DNA of 64,000 nucleotides. It comes from Aphidius gifuensis (taxonomy: Eukaryota; Arthropoda; Insecta; Hymenoptera; Braconidae). The first letter of the stretch is position 1, and every line of letters starts with the position of its first letter. The notes beneath the pieces are model-generated. The model had not been told where the DNA came from. It did not search any database and was given only the letters and a program-made list of their open reading frames with translations. Positions 9,531-21,146 of this stretch are shown piece after piece. The stretch spans positions 11,708,876 to 11,772,875 of the forward strand of contig NC_057789.1 in assembly GCF_014905175.1 (NCBI RefSeq), in the 5' to 3' direction. Position numbers and translations under genes: made by a program.

Positions 9531-11100
9531 TTAGGTGTTTCCTTTTGTGTATCTATTTTTTTTTACTTTCATGCGCATGATCATGCACATGCGCTTGTCA
9601 TGCAAATTTAAGGAGAGAACAGTGGCTTCGAACAAATAATTCTTGAAAAATAAGAATTAAAACATGGCTGATCCAGCCCATCATGTCCTACGCTGTTGCA
9701 AACTTTCTTTTTGCTGACTGCGCATTCAATTGCGCATGCGTGAAAATAAACAAAAAAAAAATAAATACACAAAAGAAAGCATTTAGGGAGCGTTCGATAG
9801 CTGCAGTCTGATTCACAGGGCAAATTTTTTACAATTTAGGGCTTTTTTTGCCGCTGATGGCACTTGTAAATTTTTTTTTATATAGATTTTACATACAAAA
9901 GCTTTACAAGCGCCGCCAGTGGAGGAAAAAAGCCTTAAATTGTAATGCTCTGTGAAGGATGATTCGCATTCGCGTCGTGAGTCGCTCGGCACTGACGCAG
10001 GCACTTGCGACTTTTCTAAAACGAAGACGCAGAATGCTTGCGGCTTGACGCAGAGCCCGCGACACCACCTTGCGTCTTTTTCGAAATAATAATCCGCCAT
10101 TGTTGTTGACATATTTATTATTTGAGGGTTAGGTTGTTGCACAATATGTAAACAAATAAATATATGTCAACAACAATGGCGGATTATTATTTCGAAAAAG
10201 ACGCAAGGTGGTGTCGCGGGCTCTGCGTCAATAGAGTGGGTATAACTTATAAGCAGAGTGAAGCCACCAAGGTCCCATTAGTCCGACATTTTGTGCTCGC
10301 CGTATGGAGTGGGTATAAGAGGTTTTCGTCACTTCCGAGGTAAAAATCATCTATGGCGTCACTCTGCTTATACTCACTCTATGCGTCAAGCCGCAAGCAT
10401 TCTGCGTCTCCGTTTTAGAAAAGTCGCAAGTGCCTGCGTCAGTGCCGAGCGACTCACGACGCGAATGCGAATCATCCTTGAATTGGACTGCTGGCCGAGG
10501 GCCTTGGCCTGGGCCAACAGAAAGACAACTTAATAAATCGAAAACTCACTATGAGAAATTCTCATTCGAATATTTGAAATTATAATGTAGCAGTGCTGAC
10601 ACTACAAGCATATAAAATAAACCATGATAAAAAATTGGCCGAATTTTTGGCCTCGGCCAGCAGTCCAATCAAGTCCAATACATAGGGTATTACAATTTAG
10701 GGCTTTTTTCCGCCACTGGCGGCGCTTGTGAAGCTTTTGTATATGAAATCTACATAAAAAAAATTTTACAAGCGCCATCACTGGCAAAAAAAAGCCCTAA
10801 ATTGTAAAAAATTTGCCCTGTGAATTGGACTGCAGCCATCGAACGCTCCCCAAAGGTGCTTTCTTTTGGGTGTTAATTTTTTTTCCTATTTATTTTTGCG
10901 CATGGGTAGTTGAATGCGCAACAGTAAAAAGCCAGTTTGCAACAGCGTAGACAGCGTAGTACATGAGGGGCTGGATCCGCTATGTTTTAATTCTTGAATT
11001 TTTATTTTGTAAGAATTATTTGTTCAACGCCACTGTTCTCTGCTCATGTTTACATAATAGAAGTAAAAAAAAATTAACACCCAAATGAAAGCACCTATTA
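9531..11100. mobile_element. Nested palindromic transposon L with at least four elements inside
   Basis: The arms 9531-9806 and about 10833-11100 are inverted copies; both contain GAGAACAGTGGC, GAACAAATAATTCTT, the CTACGCTGTTGCAAAC block and GGGAGCGTTCGAT. Inside lie a hairpin MITE (9803-9953) and a second palindrome whose arms (9953-10110; 10158-10230 plus 10383-10483) read GATTCGCATTCGCGTCGTGA and AAAAGACGCAAGGTGGTGTC. Its right arm is split by a MITE at about 10231-10381 (AGAGTGGGTATAA ends). Next come an element at about 10486-10674 with TGGACTGCTGGCCGAGG ends, and another hairpin MITE (10661-10833). ORFs here are repeat-derived. Confidence 0.8.
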
Positions 11101-11159
11101 TTGGAAGCTAATTAAAATACTTACTTTTTTTTAAGTTTTAGAAAGATTAATTTTCGACT

Positions 11160-11429
11160 CTAAACGTCCAATTCATGTTTTTTTTTTCTCATGTTAAAAT
11201 CTTTAACTTGTAGATCTTTTGACTTCATGTCTCGATTATGAATATTGTTATCCATGCACAAGCGAATATAGGTTGCAAGGCCTGCTGCTAAAAAAAATGC
11301 TCCGATTAAACCTGCATTTTGCAGATATGTGTACCACTTTTTCCGTGAAGGTTCTTCGTGTTTCAATTCGGCTTTGGCATGTAAGAAATGCTTTGAATAA
11401 TCGCCAGGAATTTCCACATTGTCTATCAT
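11160..11429 (-). CDS. Small predicted single-pass membrane protein, unrecognised
   Basis: An intronless 89-codon ORF with a plausible composition. The N-terminal part is charged (KAELKHEEPSRKKWYTYL). Residues about 38-58 form one hydrophobic helix (AGLIGAFFLAAGLATYIRL). The tail is basic and charged (RDMKSKDLQVKDFNMRKKK). The layout resembles small mitochondrial or ER inner-membrane proteins, but no family is recognised. It sits between transposon L and a hairpin at 11507-11631, so it may be a retrocopy, a captured fragment or a real small gene. Opposite-strand ORFs over the same bases look like shadows. No clear promoter or splice site is seen. Confidence 0.4.
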   Translation of the reverse strand: MIDNVEIPGDYSKHFLHAKAELKHEEPSRKKWYTYLQNAGLIGAFFLAAGLATYIRLCMDNNIHNRDMKSKDLQVKDFNMRKKKHELDV

Positions 11430-11506
11430 AGTATATCATTAAAAATTGGGCCATCGATCTTTTCTTCCTTAATCGTTTTGGGCAAGTGAACTTGTAACGA
11501 AAATAT

Positions 11507-11631
11507 AAATTATTCTAACATAAATTTTTGCTCTAATAACGTTATCCAAAATTTTTGGAAAGACAATGATGACCATTGGTAAGCATAAACGCAATTATTG
11601 AACCAAAAAATTTATGTTAGAATAATTTAAT
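11507..11631. repeat. Short hairpin repeat, AAATTATTCTAACATAAATTTT arms
   Basis: AAATTATTCTAACATAAATTTT at about 11507-11528 is mirrored by AAAATTTATGTTAGAATAATTT at about 11610-11631. The spacer of about 80 bp has no ORF. It is a probable MITE remnant. Confidence 0.65.
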
Positions 11632-11639
11632 TTTTGTTA

Positions 11640-12034
11640 AAAGGTCTTATAAGAGGAACACCTCCCAGTTGCTCAAAAAGATTTGGGAAGAAAACAGCCA
11701 ACCTCTAGCATTGAATAAAAAAGAAGAAGATTCAAAGTATCAAAAAGATCCTTTGAAATTATTGTTGGCCAATTGGCAAAGGTAAGCATAAATGTTATTG
11801 AAAAAGAAAACTTATTTGATTTAAAAAAATTCAGGAAACTCACGCATGTAATTTTGTGCAATACGGCTATAGGGGTAACTCAAAAAATTTATTTCAACAA
11901 TTAAGGCTAAATAATTGAGGCTAAATTATTATTTATAAAATAATACTGAATATTTGCCCATTTTAATATGGTTCACGTGGTCTTGAAGTTTTAACTTGAG
12001 ATCAATTTTCTGTTCTTTTTTTTTTTTGCTTTCT
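11640..12034. other. Intergenic; possible exon-like remnant
   Basis: The plus-strand stretch 11656-11781 has coding-like codons in one frame (EEHLPVAQKDLGRKQ, then FEIIVGQLAK after a stop) and ends at a consensus-like donor (aaag|gtaagc). This may be a decayed exon. No gene is supported. Confidence 0.25.
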
Positions 12035-12165
12035 CTGGTGGGAAATGTCTCGGGAGTTGCTCCGTATTTCTCCGGATTTCTACGCAATTGAGATTTCCGG
12101 ATATATTTACGGAGTAATCTCCAGATTATTTTCGTAATATCTCCGGTTTTTTTTTCGGGATTTTA
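12035..12165. mobile_element. CTCCGG-type MITE fragment
   Basis: Starts TCTGGTGGGAAATGTCTCGG and holds CTCCGTATTTCTCCGGATTT, ACGCAATTGAGATTTCCGG and CGGAGTAATCTCC. These match the full-length element at 44688-45115. The right end is decayed. Confidence 0.65.
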
Positions 12166-13234
12166 ACTTTAAAAAAACAACAAAAAAAAAAAAAATGGAA
12201 AAATCAATTTAAAAAACCAGAAATAAGAGTTTACATACAAAAAAAATTTTGGTGTGAAAATAAGTTTTATGAATATCTTATTAATATTTTATGAATTAAA
12301 CTTATAAATTTGATTTTTTTTAAAGGAAACTTATTATTGTTGCTGATTCACTGTTTGATTCGTGATTAGTTATGTAATATGTAATAACACATAACATAAC
12401 TGGTTATTACAGCAAAATACAATGTTATTCAAAAATCATATCTACCACGACAAAAACTTAAAAAACTGCTAAACTTTTCACTGCTTTTGACCTGTTTTGA
12501 CCGTAAATAGTTTCTGAACGAACCCGAGGGACCAGTGACTTTTGGAACACACTCTTTGATTATATACTTAGCTTAGCTTATCCCCTTCTATTTCTTAATC
12601 GCCAACAAAAAATTCCTTTGTGTAAATAAATACATGTGACAATTGTTGTGTGTAAATTATTATTTAACAATATTAAGTAATTATCAATAACAAAAAAAAA
12701 AATACAAAAACAAAACTTAACCAATAATACTAAATACAGTTTATTTTGTTGACATTACTATTCGCTTGCTCTCTAGATAACTTAAAAACATAATAATAGC
12801 ACCTAATGTATAAAATAGGTAATTAAACAATAAATAGTAATACTTAGATAACTAAATGAACATATAAAAATAAATTTAACTGGAAAAAAAAATTTAACAT
12901 TCCATCGTTTAGATTTTAAGAAAGAGTTAAAAAAATAAAATAGTTAAGTGGTGTGTGTATGTGTGTGTGTATTGGATAGTCTTGCGACTTGTATAGTCGT
13001 TGTCATTTGAAAACGGAAGCCATCTTGTAGTTGAGTCTCTCATATTATCAAAGGAACATAACTCTGGTCGAACCGACAAAAAGACAAGGAAAGATAGTAA
13101 TAATAAAAAAAAGGGATCATTAGTTATACTTAATATTAATATATTGATACAAAATAAAAGGATTATAATTAATCAATAATAATTGGATGATTCTGGACTA
13201 TGCCTAAATCATTAAGCCATATGTTTACATAGCC
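12166..13234. other. Intergenic sequence and CNOT3 5' flank
   Basis: AT-rich. A short hairpin (TAACACATAACATAACTGGTTATTA) lies near 12380-12410. A half MITE end (GACTTTTGGAACACACTCTTT, compare 46131) lies near 12540. A GT microsatellite lies at 12953-12970. The last about 220 bp are the probable CNOT3 promoter and 5'UTR; the bases before the start codon read ACATAGCC. Confidence 0.4.
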
Positions 13235-15374
13235 ATGGCTGCGACGAGAAAGTTGCAAGGTAAGGAAATACAAATTTTTGAGGCTAAAATTTTTTCAAAT
13301 GTTTATATATTTAATAAACACTCATTATATTCATTAATATTTATTGAAAAATAGTTTTATAAATAATTATTAAATTTAATAATAACAAGTTTATTTTCCC
13401 GCCTTTATTGTATTATTGAACAATTGAATAACAATGTGATGAATATTTATTAAGCTTCGGTTATAAGTCAACTTCAGTTATTCCATATAATTCCCCTCGG
13501 CTTTATTCTCACATATATACGCATACAGACAAAATGCATCAATCAATTTATTTTTGATGCTTATAATTTTTTTTTATCATCATAATTATCATAGTTATGA
13601 TGCTTTTGTTTTAATCCTAATCTTGTTTTTTGTTTTCATTTTTTTATTTATTATCATTATTTATTTTTTGATGTTTTTGTTGTTGTTATTGTTATTGTTG
13701 TTAGATATCATATGATATTTTAATTTATTATATTTTCTTTTGTCTTTCATCATCATAGGTGAAATAGACCGGTGCCTTAAAAAAGTAACCGAAGGTGTAG
13801 ATACATTTGAAGATATTTGGCAAAAAGTTCACAATGCAACAAATAGTAATCAAAAAGAAAAATATGAGGCTGATCTTAAAAAAGAGATCAAAAAATTACA
13901 AAGATTACGAGATCAAATTAAAAGTTGGATTGCATCTGGTGAAATCAAAGATAAAAGTACCCTTCTTGATTATCGAAAGCTAATTGAAACAGTAAGTCTA
14001 AAATTAATTTAATAAAACAAAAAACAAAAATTTTAAGTTGGATTAATTAATAATACTATATTGTTTATTTAGCAAATGGAACGATTCAAAGTTGTTGAAA
14101 GACTAAAACAAAAGCATATTCAAAAGAAGGTCTTGGTGCAGCACAAAAGCTTGATCCAGCTCAAAAAGAACGTGAAGAAGTTAGTAATTGGTTAGCAAAT
14201 TCAATTGACGAATTAAATTTACAACTTGATAAATTTGAATCTGAAATTGAATCATTACTTGCTGGTAAGAAAAAACGTCTTGATAAAGATAAACAAGACA
14301 GAATGGATGAATTAAAAGGTAAATTGGAAAAACATCGTTATCATATACGTAAATTAGAAACATTACTACGTATGTTGGATAATATGTCTGTTGAAGTTAA
14401 TACAATTAAAAGAATAAAAGATGATGTTGAATATTATATTGAATCTTCACAAGATCCTGATTTTGAAGAAAATGAATATATTTATGATGATATTATTGGA
14501 TTAGATGAAGTTGAAATAACTGGTGTTGGTATACCATCATCAGCAACAACTGATAGTAATAACAGTAATGAAACTGGTGGTACACCAACATCAACTAATT
14601 CATGTACATCACCAATACCATCACCACCACTTTGTTCAACACTGCACAATTTATCAAGTGATAGTTCGACTGATACAGATAAAAAAACTAAGGTTAATAT
14701 ATTTTTAACATTAATGCAAATAATAATAATAATAATAATAGCATTTAAATTTAACTGTCAATCGTGGTAATTGTTTTTTTTTTTTCTTAAATATAATTAT
14801 AGCCAGTAAAACCAACAGCAGTTAGGCCACTATTGAACATGTCCCAGCCGCCTATTCCACCAGTTGGTAATACAACAACAGTTAAAACAAATATTTTAAC
14901 AAGCAGTACACCAAGTAAAACCATTCCCATGACATCAAGCCAAAATTCACCAATATCAAATACGTCTGCAACAACAAATCATGTATCAACAATTAATGCT
15001 GGTAATTTTGCAACAGTTGCTGCATCGCAAAATAATTTACAAGCTCAACACACTAATACCACAAAAGTATCATGTAAGATCACTAATTTGACCTTTCATT
15101 AACTAACAAAAGAAAAAATAATAAGCATGATCATCGTATCTTTTATGTCATCAAACCATTCCTCTCATTAAAAAAAAATAATATCGAGTTGTAAAAATCA
15201 TTGATTCAATATTACGCAGTTAATATATATATATATATATACATATATTTATTTTTTATTTTGTTTATTTAGCTAATAGTGGTGAAAATGGCTTATCAAT
15301 ATTGCCAACACCAAATGTACCACCATCACTTGTACAACAATCCCAGCAACAATTGGCATCGGCAACACTACTGC

Positions 15375-15420
<46 letters not shown>

Positions 15421-16921
15421 GCAGCAGCAACAACAGCAACAATTACAGATACAACAACAACTACAGTTACAAATACTGCAACAACAGCAGCAGCAGCAAC
15501 AGGTACAACAACAACAGCAACAACAGCAACAGGTACAACAACAACCTCAATCAACCCCACAAGTACAGCAACAAACTGCTTCGATACCTCAAGTTGTACA
15601 GCAAAATGTGGCGCAAACAATTCCTCAACAACACCAGCTTCTTCCACAAACGGCACCACAACCGCAAATGCAAATTCAACAACAACAGCAACAAATTGTC
15701 ACCCCTCTTCCTCAGCAACTACAACAACAACAGCAACTACAACAACAACAGCAACAACAAATACAAATACAAATGAATAATTCAATAACAAATACAACAT
15801 CAATGCCACCAGGTATAATGCATAATCAAAATCATAATTCCAGCAATAATGATATTGATATAATAGCAACAACATTACCACGTTCATCATCACCACAATC
15901 AACAATATCAAGTCGTTCATCACCAATACCAACAAATTCATCATCACCACTCCCAACAAATTCAAATGGTATTATACAAAAATTACAAACAAATGTGGAT
16001 CATGGACCATCCCCACTTAAATCAATAGCACAACAAGTTATTGTTAGAGCTGGATTAGATATACCAAATGTTGAACAAAATAGAAATATATTTGATAATA
16101 ATAAAATTAATAATTCAACATCTGAAGCACATATACCACCATTACTTGGTGTTGCTCCACTTGGTCCAGTACCATTACAAAAAGAACATCAGTTACAATT
16201 TCAAATGATGGAATTAGCATACTACCATATGCCACATCCATCTGATTCTGAAAGACTTAGATCATATTTACCAAGAAATTTGTGTCCAACACCACCATAC
16301 TATCAACAGGTAATATATAATTATTATTAATCTATTTATACCGCTCAAATATGTATCAAAATGACAACTACCTGTTTAACAATTCACATCAAATTTTGAC
16401 TAGAGTCTATTCAAAATTGAACAATAAAATTCCAAATAAATCAGCATAATATTGATGGAGCGATAAAGATATCGACTAGCTTTTTTTTTTTTTTTTGACA
16501 ATTTAATAAATAATACAAATTTATGATTTGAAGGTTCAACTGCCTCACTCGGATACTGTCGAATTTTTTCAACGACTGTCAACCGAAACATTATTTTTCA
16601 TATTTTATTATATGGAAGGTTCGAAAGGACAATATTTGGCAGCAAAAGCATTGAAAAAACAAAGTTGGAGGTTTCATACAAAGTATATGATGTGGTTCCA
16701 ACGACATGAAGAGCCAAAAATTATCAATGAAGAATATGAACAGGTTTGTCATTATTTATTCTATGAAAAGTAAAATATCTTGGCAATTGGTTAATAATAA
16801 TTCTTTTTTTGTTCAAAAACAGGGAACTTACATCTACTTTGACTATGAAAAATGGGGTCAAAGAAAAAAAGAAGGATTCACTTTCGAGTACAAGTACTTA
16901 GAAGATAGAGATCTCAACTAA
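13235..16921 (+). CDS. CNOT3: CCR4-NOT transcription complex subunit 3 (7 exons; one frameshift)
   Basis: A scaffold subunit of the CCR4-NOT deadenylase complex that shortens mRNA poly(A) tails in the cytoplasm. Exons: 13235-13259, 13759-13991, 14073-14692, 14803-15073, 15273-16309, 16534-16743 and 16823-16921, all GT-AG. The N-terminal Not3/5 coiled-coil domain (GEIDRCLKKVTEGVDTFEDI, GAAQKLDPAQKEREEVSNWL) is highly conserved. A Ser/Thr/Pro-rich linker and a polyglutamine region (15370-15770) follow. The C-terminal NOT box region reads MELAYYHMPHPSDSERLRSY and WFQRHEEPKIINEEYEQ and ends YLEDRDLN. Near 14096-14106, gaaagactaaaaca lacks 4 nt against the conserved ERETKTKAYSKEG coding sequence, breaking the frame. 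With 4 nt added, all exon phases fit an 832-residue protein. This is either an assembly indel or a disabled allele. Confidence 0.92.
15370..15770 (+). repeat. CAA/CAG repeat encoding polyglutamine in CNOT3
   Basis: Mixed CAA and CAG codons encode an uninterrupted Gln run of about 23 residues, then Gln-rich blocks broken by Leu, Ile, Val, Thr and Pro. The sequence is in frame within CNOT3 exon 5. Codon mixing suggests moderate repeat stability. Confidence 0.9.
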
Positions 16922-18062
16922 AATAATTAAGTTGAAGCATTTTTGTTTTTTTTTCCACAATTTCTCAGAGTTACGGTGGATCAGTTAAAACATTTAATTT
17001 TTAAAAACAAAAAAAGAAAACAGCACTTATTTCTGTATCGGTATTAAAACCAAGCAAAATACGAGCAAAAAAATATCTAAACTCGAGTAAAAAAATTTCT
17101 AAACTCGAGTAAAAACAAAAAAAGAATACAAGTTTAAAAAAATTGTTATCTTTTATGATCACATATTTTTCATGAAGTATAATTTTATTTATTAAAAAAA
17201 AAATCAAGTTAATAATTTTTTTTGTTTTTTTTTTTTTTTCATATCAATAGTTTCAGATGACAACTTCTGCTTAATTTAAGTTAAAAATAAAAAAGAAAAT
17301 CTATTACAATTTATTCAATAATTGAAAGAACATTCAATTCTATTTCAAAAAAAACAATAATCAGGTCTAAAAATGACTTAATTAATAACAAATTTATTAT
17401 TAACAAATGTGATTATTAATTTAAAAAAAAATAATAATTCCACCGATAGACAGTTTTATCAAGGTTTGTTAGTAGCATAAGGTGTGTGATAAGCAAAAAC
17501 CGTCAAAAAAAAAACGATAAAGTTATACTCGCTGGCGACTGACTGTAAAACCAGTACAAAATACAAGAAAAAGAAATTAAGGTACAGCAGATATGTATGT
17601 CCAGGCGTGTTTTACTTGGCTCTGGACATCGAGAAACTTAAAAACAAAACCGAAAAGTTAATGAAAAAAGAAAAAAAAAAAAGGAACGAAAAAACTCATG
17701 CTATATGGTATGTCTTTATGATATAGATAATTTTTGTATAAAGTTTAATTAAATCCTTGAATTGAATTAACTGTACAGAATGTGTAGAAATAGTTAATAA
17801 TATTATTATGGAATATACACATTTTAATTCATTTAATTAAGTATCAGGTTAAACAAAAAAAAAAAAAAAGTAACAAACAGTGATGATAACCAGATGAAAA
17901 AAAAAAATACTATTTTTTGTGATATAAAAATATGAAAATACGTGTCATGGTTTTTTCTATATTTTTAAAATAATAATATTAATACTCCTTTTTTTTATTA
18001 TTATTATAATTACTATTTATTTCATTCAACATAAAAAATTTTTTTTCAAATTGCAATTTAAA
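16922..18062. other. Convergent 3' region between CNOT3 and DDX47
   Basis: AT-rich 3'UTR and downstream sequence of both genes. A tandem AAACTCGAGTAAAAA pair lies near 17079-17115. No gene is seen. Confidence 0.5.
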
Positions 18063-19629
18063 TTAGTTATTAGAATAAAAATAATTATTTTCGTCTAGGT
18101 TTACCCTTGCCTTTGTTGTTAAAATGACTTTTGACACGTTTTCTACCACCAAATGATTGTTCAGTATCATCATTATCATCATCATCATCATGTTTTTGTG
18201 ATCTTTTTCTTTTACCAGATTTTTACAATCTTCATTATCTTTCATTTCCATTTTGACGATACGTTCTGCTTCACTAACTCTTTCTTGTAAAATCATGACA
18301 TCATCTTCTTCAGTTTTATATAGAGGAAGTTTTTTACCAATTAATTGTTCAATTCTTTGATATAGTTCAACATCATACTGCGTTACAAATGTTATTGAAC
18401 GGCCTGATCTACCAGCACGTGCTGTTCTTCCAACTCTATGAATATAGTCCTTACTATGAGTTGGTATATCCAAATTAATGACAATGTCAACATGTGGTAT
18501 ATCCAAACCTCTACTAGCAACATCAGTTGATATAAGTATTGAACGATTTTTAGCTTTAAATTTAGTCAATGCCGCCAGTCTTTTATTTTGATTCATTTGT
18601 CCATTTAATGGTACAGCCATGAATCCTAATTTTCTTAAAATCATTGCTGTTCTTATGGTATTAACACATGTTCCACAAAATATCATAAAACTATTACCAG
18701 CTAATTCATTTAGTATATGAACAAGATAAACATCTTTATATTTCGATGGAATAAATAAATATGATTGTTGAAGTTTATCAACAGTTTGATATTTTGTTGA
18801 TATTTGAAGTTTAACTGGATCTTTAAGTGATGCACGTTGAAGTTTTTGTACTTTTTTTGTCATGGTTGCTGAAAATAATAGAGTACGACGTTCACGTGGT
18901 ATAATACGAAGTATTTTATTAACTTCAACTTCAAAATCCATATTTAATATTCTATCGGCTTCATCCATAACAAGAAATTTTAATGAACGAAGTTCGAAAC
19001 CTTTTGTATTTTCAAGATGATCAACAAGGCGACCTGGTGTTGCTATTAATATGTGAGGTTTTTTTATAAGCAATAATTTTTGATCATCCATGCTCATTCC
19101 TCCAACAATAACTACACATTTTACACCAATACTTGATCCTGAAAAATTATTGTTAGATTATTAAACTTATATATTGTTAAAATTATCATTATAATTATTT
19201 TGTATTTACCAAGTGCTTCAAATTGTTCAGATATTTGAAATGCAAGTTCTCGAGTTGGTGTTAAAACAAGAGCAAAAGAACGATGTGCATTTTCTAATAG
19301 TGCATTTAGAATTGGCAATGCAAATGCTCCTGTTTTACCAGATCCAGTTTCAGCAATACCAATTATATCTTTACCTGCCAGAGTATGTGGAATTGCTTCA
19401 ATCTGAATTGGTGATGGTTTTTCCCATTTTAAATCTCTACATGCTTGACAAAGTACTGGTTCAAGTCCCTACAGATTGTTATTAACCTTCTATTAAACTT
19501 GACATCAACACGTGTTTTTGTATTTATTTTTATTGTACTTACAAGACTTTCCCAAGTTGCAGTTATATTCTCATTTTTTGTTTCAATTTCAGGAACTGGA
19601 CTACCAGGATTTTCATCGGAATCACTCAT
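18063..19629 (-). CDS. DDX47: DEAD-box RNA helicase DDX47/Rrp3-like (3 exons; C-terminal frameshift)
   Basis: ATP-dependent RNA helicase of the nucleolar DDX47/Rrp3 family, which acts in 18S pre-rRNA processing. Exons: 19543-19629, 19210-19468 and 18063-19138. Motifs in order: Q motif region (WEKPSPIQIEAIPHTLAG), motif I AETGSGKT, Ia PTRELA, Ib TPGRL, motif II DEAD, motif III SAT, motif V STDVASRGLDIP, motif VI HRVGRTARAG. The helicase core is intact. At about 18220-18224 one A/T is missing from a homopolymer (minus-strand TGTAAAAATCTGG). The current frame therefore ends in a Met-rich tail at 18063. Adding one base gives the expected basic-acidic tail (GKRKRSQKHDDDDD ... GKGKPRRK) stopping at 18085-18087, 466 residues in all. 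Confidence 0.93.
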
Positions 19630-19897
19630 TTTTTTTTTTAAATGTAAAATAAAAAAAATTTCACGTTTTTATTACTGTTGTATACTTTTTATTTATATAA
19701 ACGCGTGTTTTTTATAAGGCACTTCTCAAAGTTTTATGATCAAAGTTTTAACTTTTAAGATAGGAAAATGGAAGCTGGGAAGTGAAACCAGCTGAAACCA
19801 GCCAGTCGGCCACAGAGCAGTGATACCAGACTCCATCACGAGAGCGCGCATGCAGTGTTGGGTAAGTATGAATTGGGTTCACACATTAGGTGTGTTC
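19630..19897. other. DDX47 5' flank and a solitary MITE end
   Basis: Probable DDX47 promoter and 5'UTR (about 19630-19780). A CAGTGTTGGGTAAGTATG sequence at 19853-19870 resembles the start of the neighbouring element at 19898. Confidence 0.4.
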
Positions 19898-20875
19898 CAG
19901 TGTTGGGTAGGTAAGATACCTTGGTATCTTACATGTGTAAGATACCATGTAAAATACCGTATCTTACATCATTGGTTTCATACATCGAGGTATCTTACAT
20001 TGCGTTCCCAGCGCTTTCTACGATAAAAGTGGAACCTTCGTGCTACAATTTTTTTTTATTCGATAAATACATGTAATTCATTTATAAAATAAATAAAAAT
20101 TTTAAAAACAAGCAGTAGCTAAGGAAAAGATGTAGCTAAGGAATTAATGTTGCTTAAAAAAGAATTTCTTTGGCAACTGTAGCTCCATCTTTTCCTTAGC
20201 TACTATTTTTCCTTGGGATTTTTATTTATTAAAAAAATTAGTTATTTAAAATTAAAGCAACATTAATTCCTTAAAACATAATTTTTTGGCAACATTAATT
20301 TCTTAGCTAGATGTTTTTCTTCGCTACTGCTTTTCCTTGGACATTGTAATTTATTTAATAAATAAAATCACATGCATTTTATTTTTAAATAAATAAAATC
20401 CCAGGAAAAATAGTAGTTAAGGAAAAGAAGTTGACTAAGGAATACAGTTATTAAGAAATTCTTTTATAAGCAACATTAATTCCTTAGCTACATCTTTCCC
20501 TTAGCTACTGCTTTTCTTGGACATTTCCATCTTTTAAAAAATAAAATGACATGTATATTATTTATTTAATAAATAGAAAATGTCCGAGGAAAGCAGTAGC
20601 TAGAAAAGATGGAGCACTAAGGAATGCATTATAAAATTATGTTTCAAGCAACATTAATTCCTTAAAACTGGTTTTCCTTGATATTATATATATTTATATA
20701 ACAAATAAATTACATGTACCAATATATATCGAGCAATAAGAACTAATTGTCGAGTCGACAGTCAATAAGAATGTTCAAAATGGCGTCAGAGGTATCTTAC
20801 AGTTTCTTACAGTATCTTACAGTATCTTACTGTAAGTGTATGAAACCTCAAAAATCGACCATTTACCCATCACTG
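19898..20875. mobile_element. Non-autonomous element P, CAGTGTTGGGTA termini, with palindromic modules
   Basis: Starts CAGTGTTGGGTAGGTAAG and ends TTACCCATCACTG. GGTATCTTACA/AGTATCTTAC sub-repeats lie at both ends. The inside is a tandem series of about 150-bp palindromes built from AGTAGCTAAGGAAAAGATG and AGCTAAGGAATTAATGTTGC and their complements (20105-20690). CAGTG ends are typical of hAT elements. The flanking 8 bp (gtgtgttc and gtgcatac) do not match well, so the target duplication is unproven. No transposase. Confidence 0.7.
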
Positions 20876-21146
20876 GTGCATACGCTCGGTGTGAAAAGTG
20901 AACGAACACACCTATGAATTGCAGTCATAAAATAAATGTATAAAATTTTTTTTTGCATCTGTAATCATCATTAATGATCAATAAATTAATATGAAATAAA
21001 ATAATAATAAGAATATTAATGTTTATAAAATATTATTGAATAAAATAACCTGAACGAAGTTTTTTTTTTCTTTTTCTTTTAAATAAAATATAATTATGAT
21101 AGTATATTAATTTAACTTTGTCTATTTGAATATAGGAGTACTAATA

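Noticed and set aside
15279..15776. 165-codon Asn-rich plus ORF and a 128-codon Val-rich minus ORF over the same bases
   Set aside because: Frame shadows of the CAA/CAG repeat of CNOT3 exon 5.
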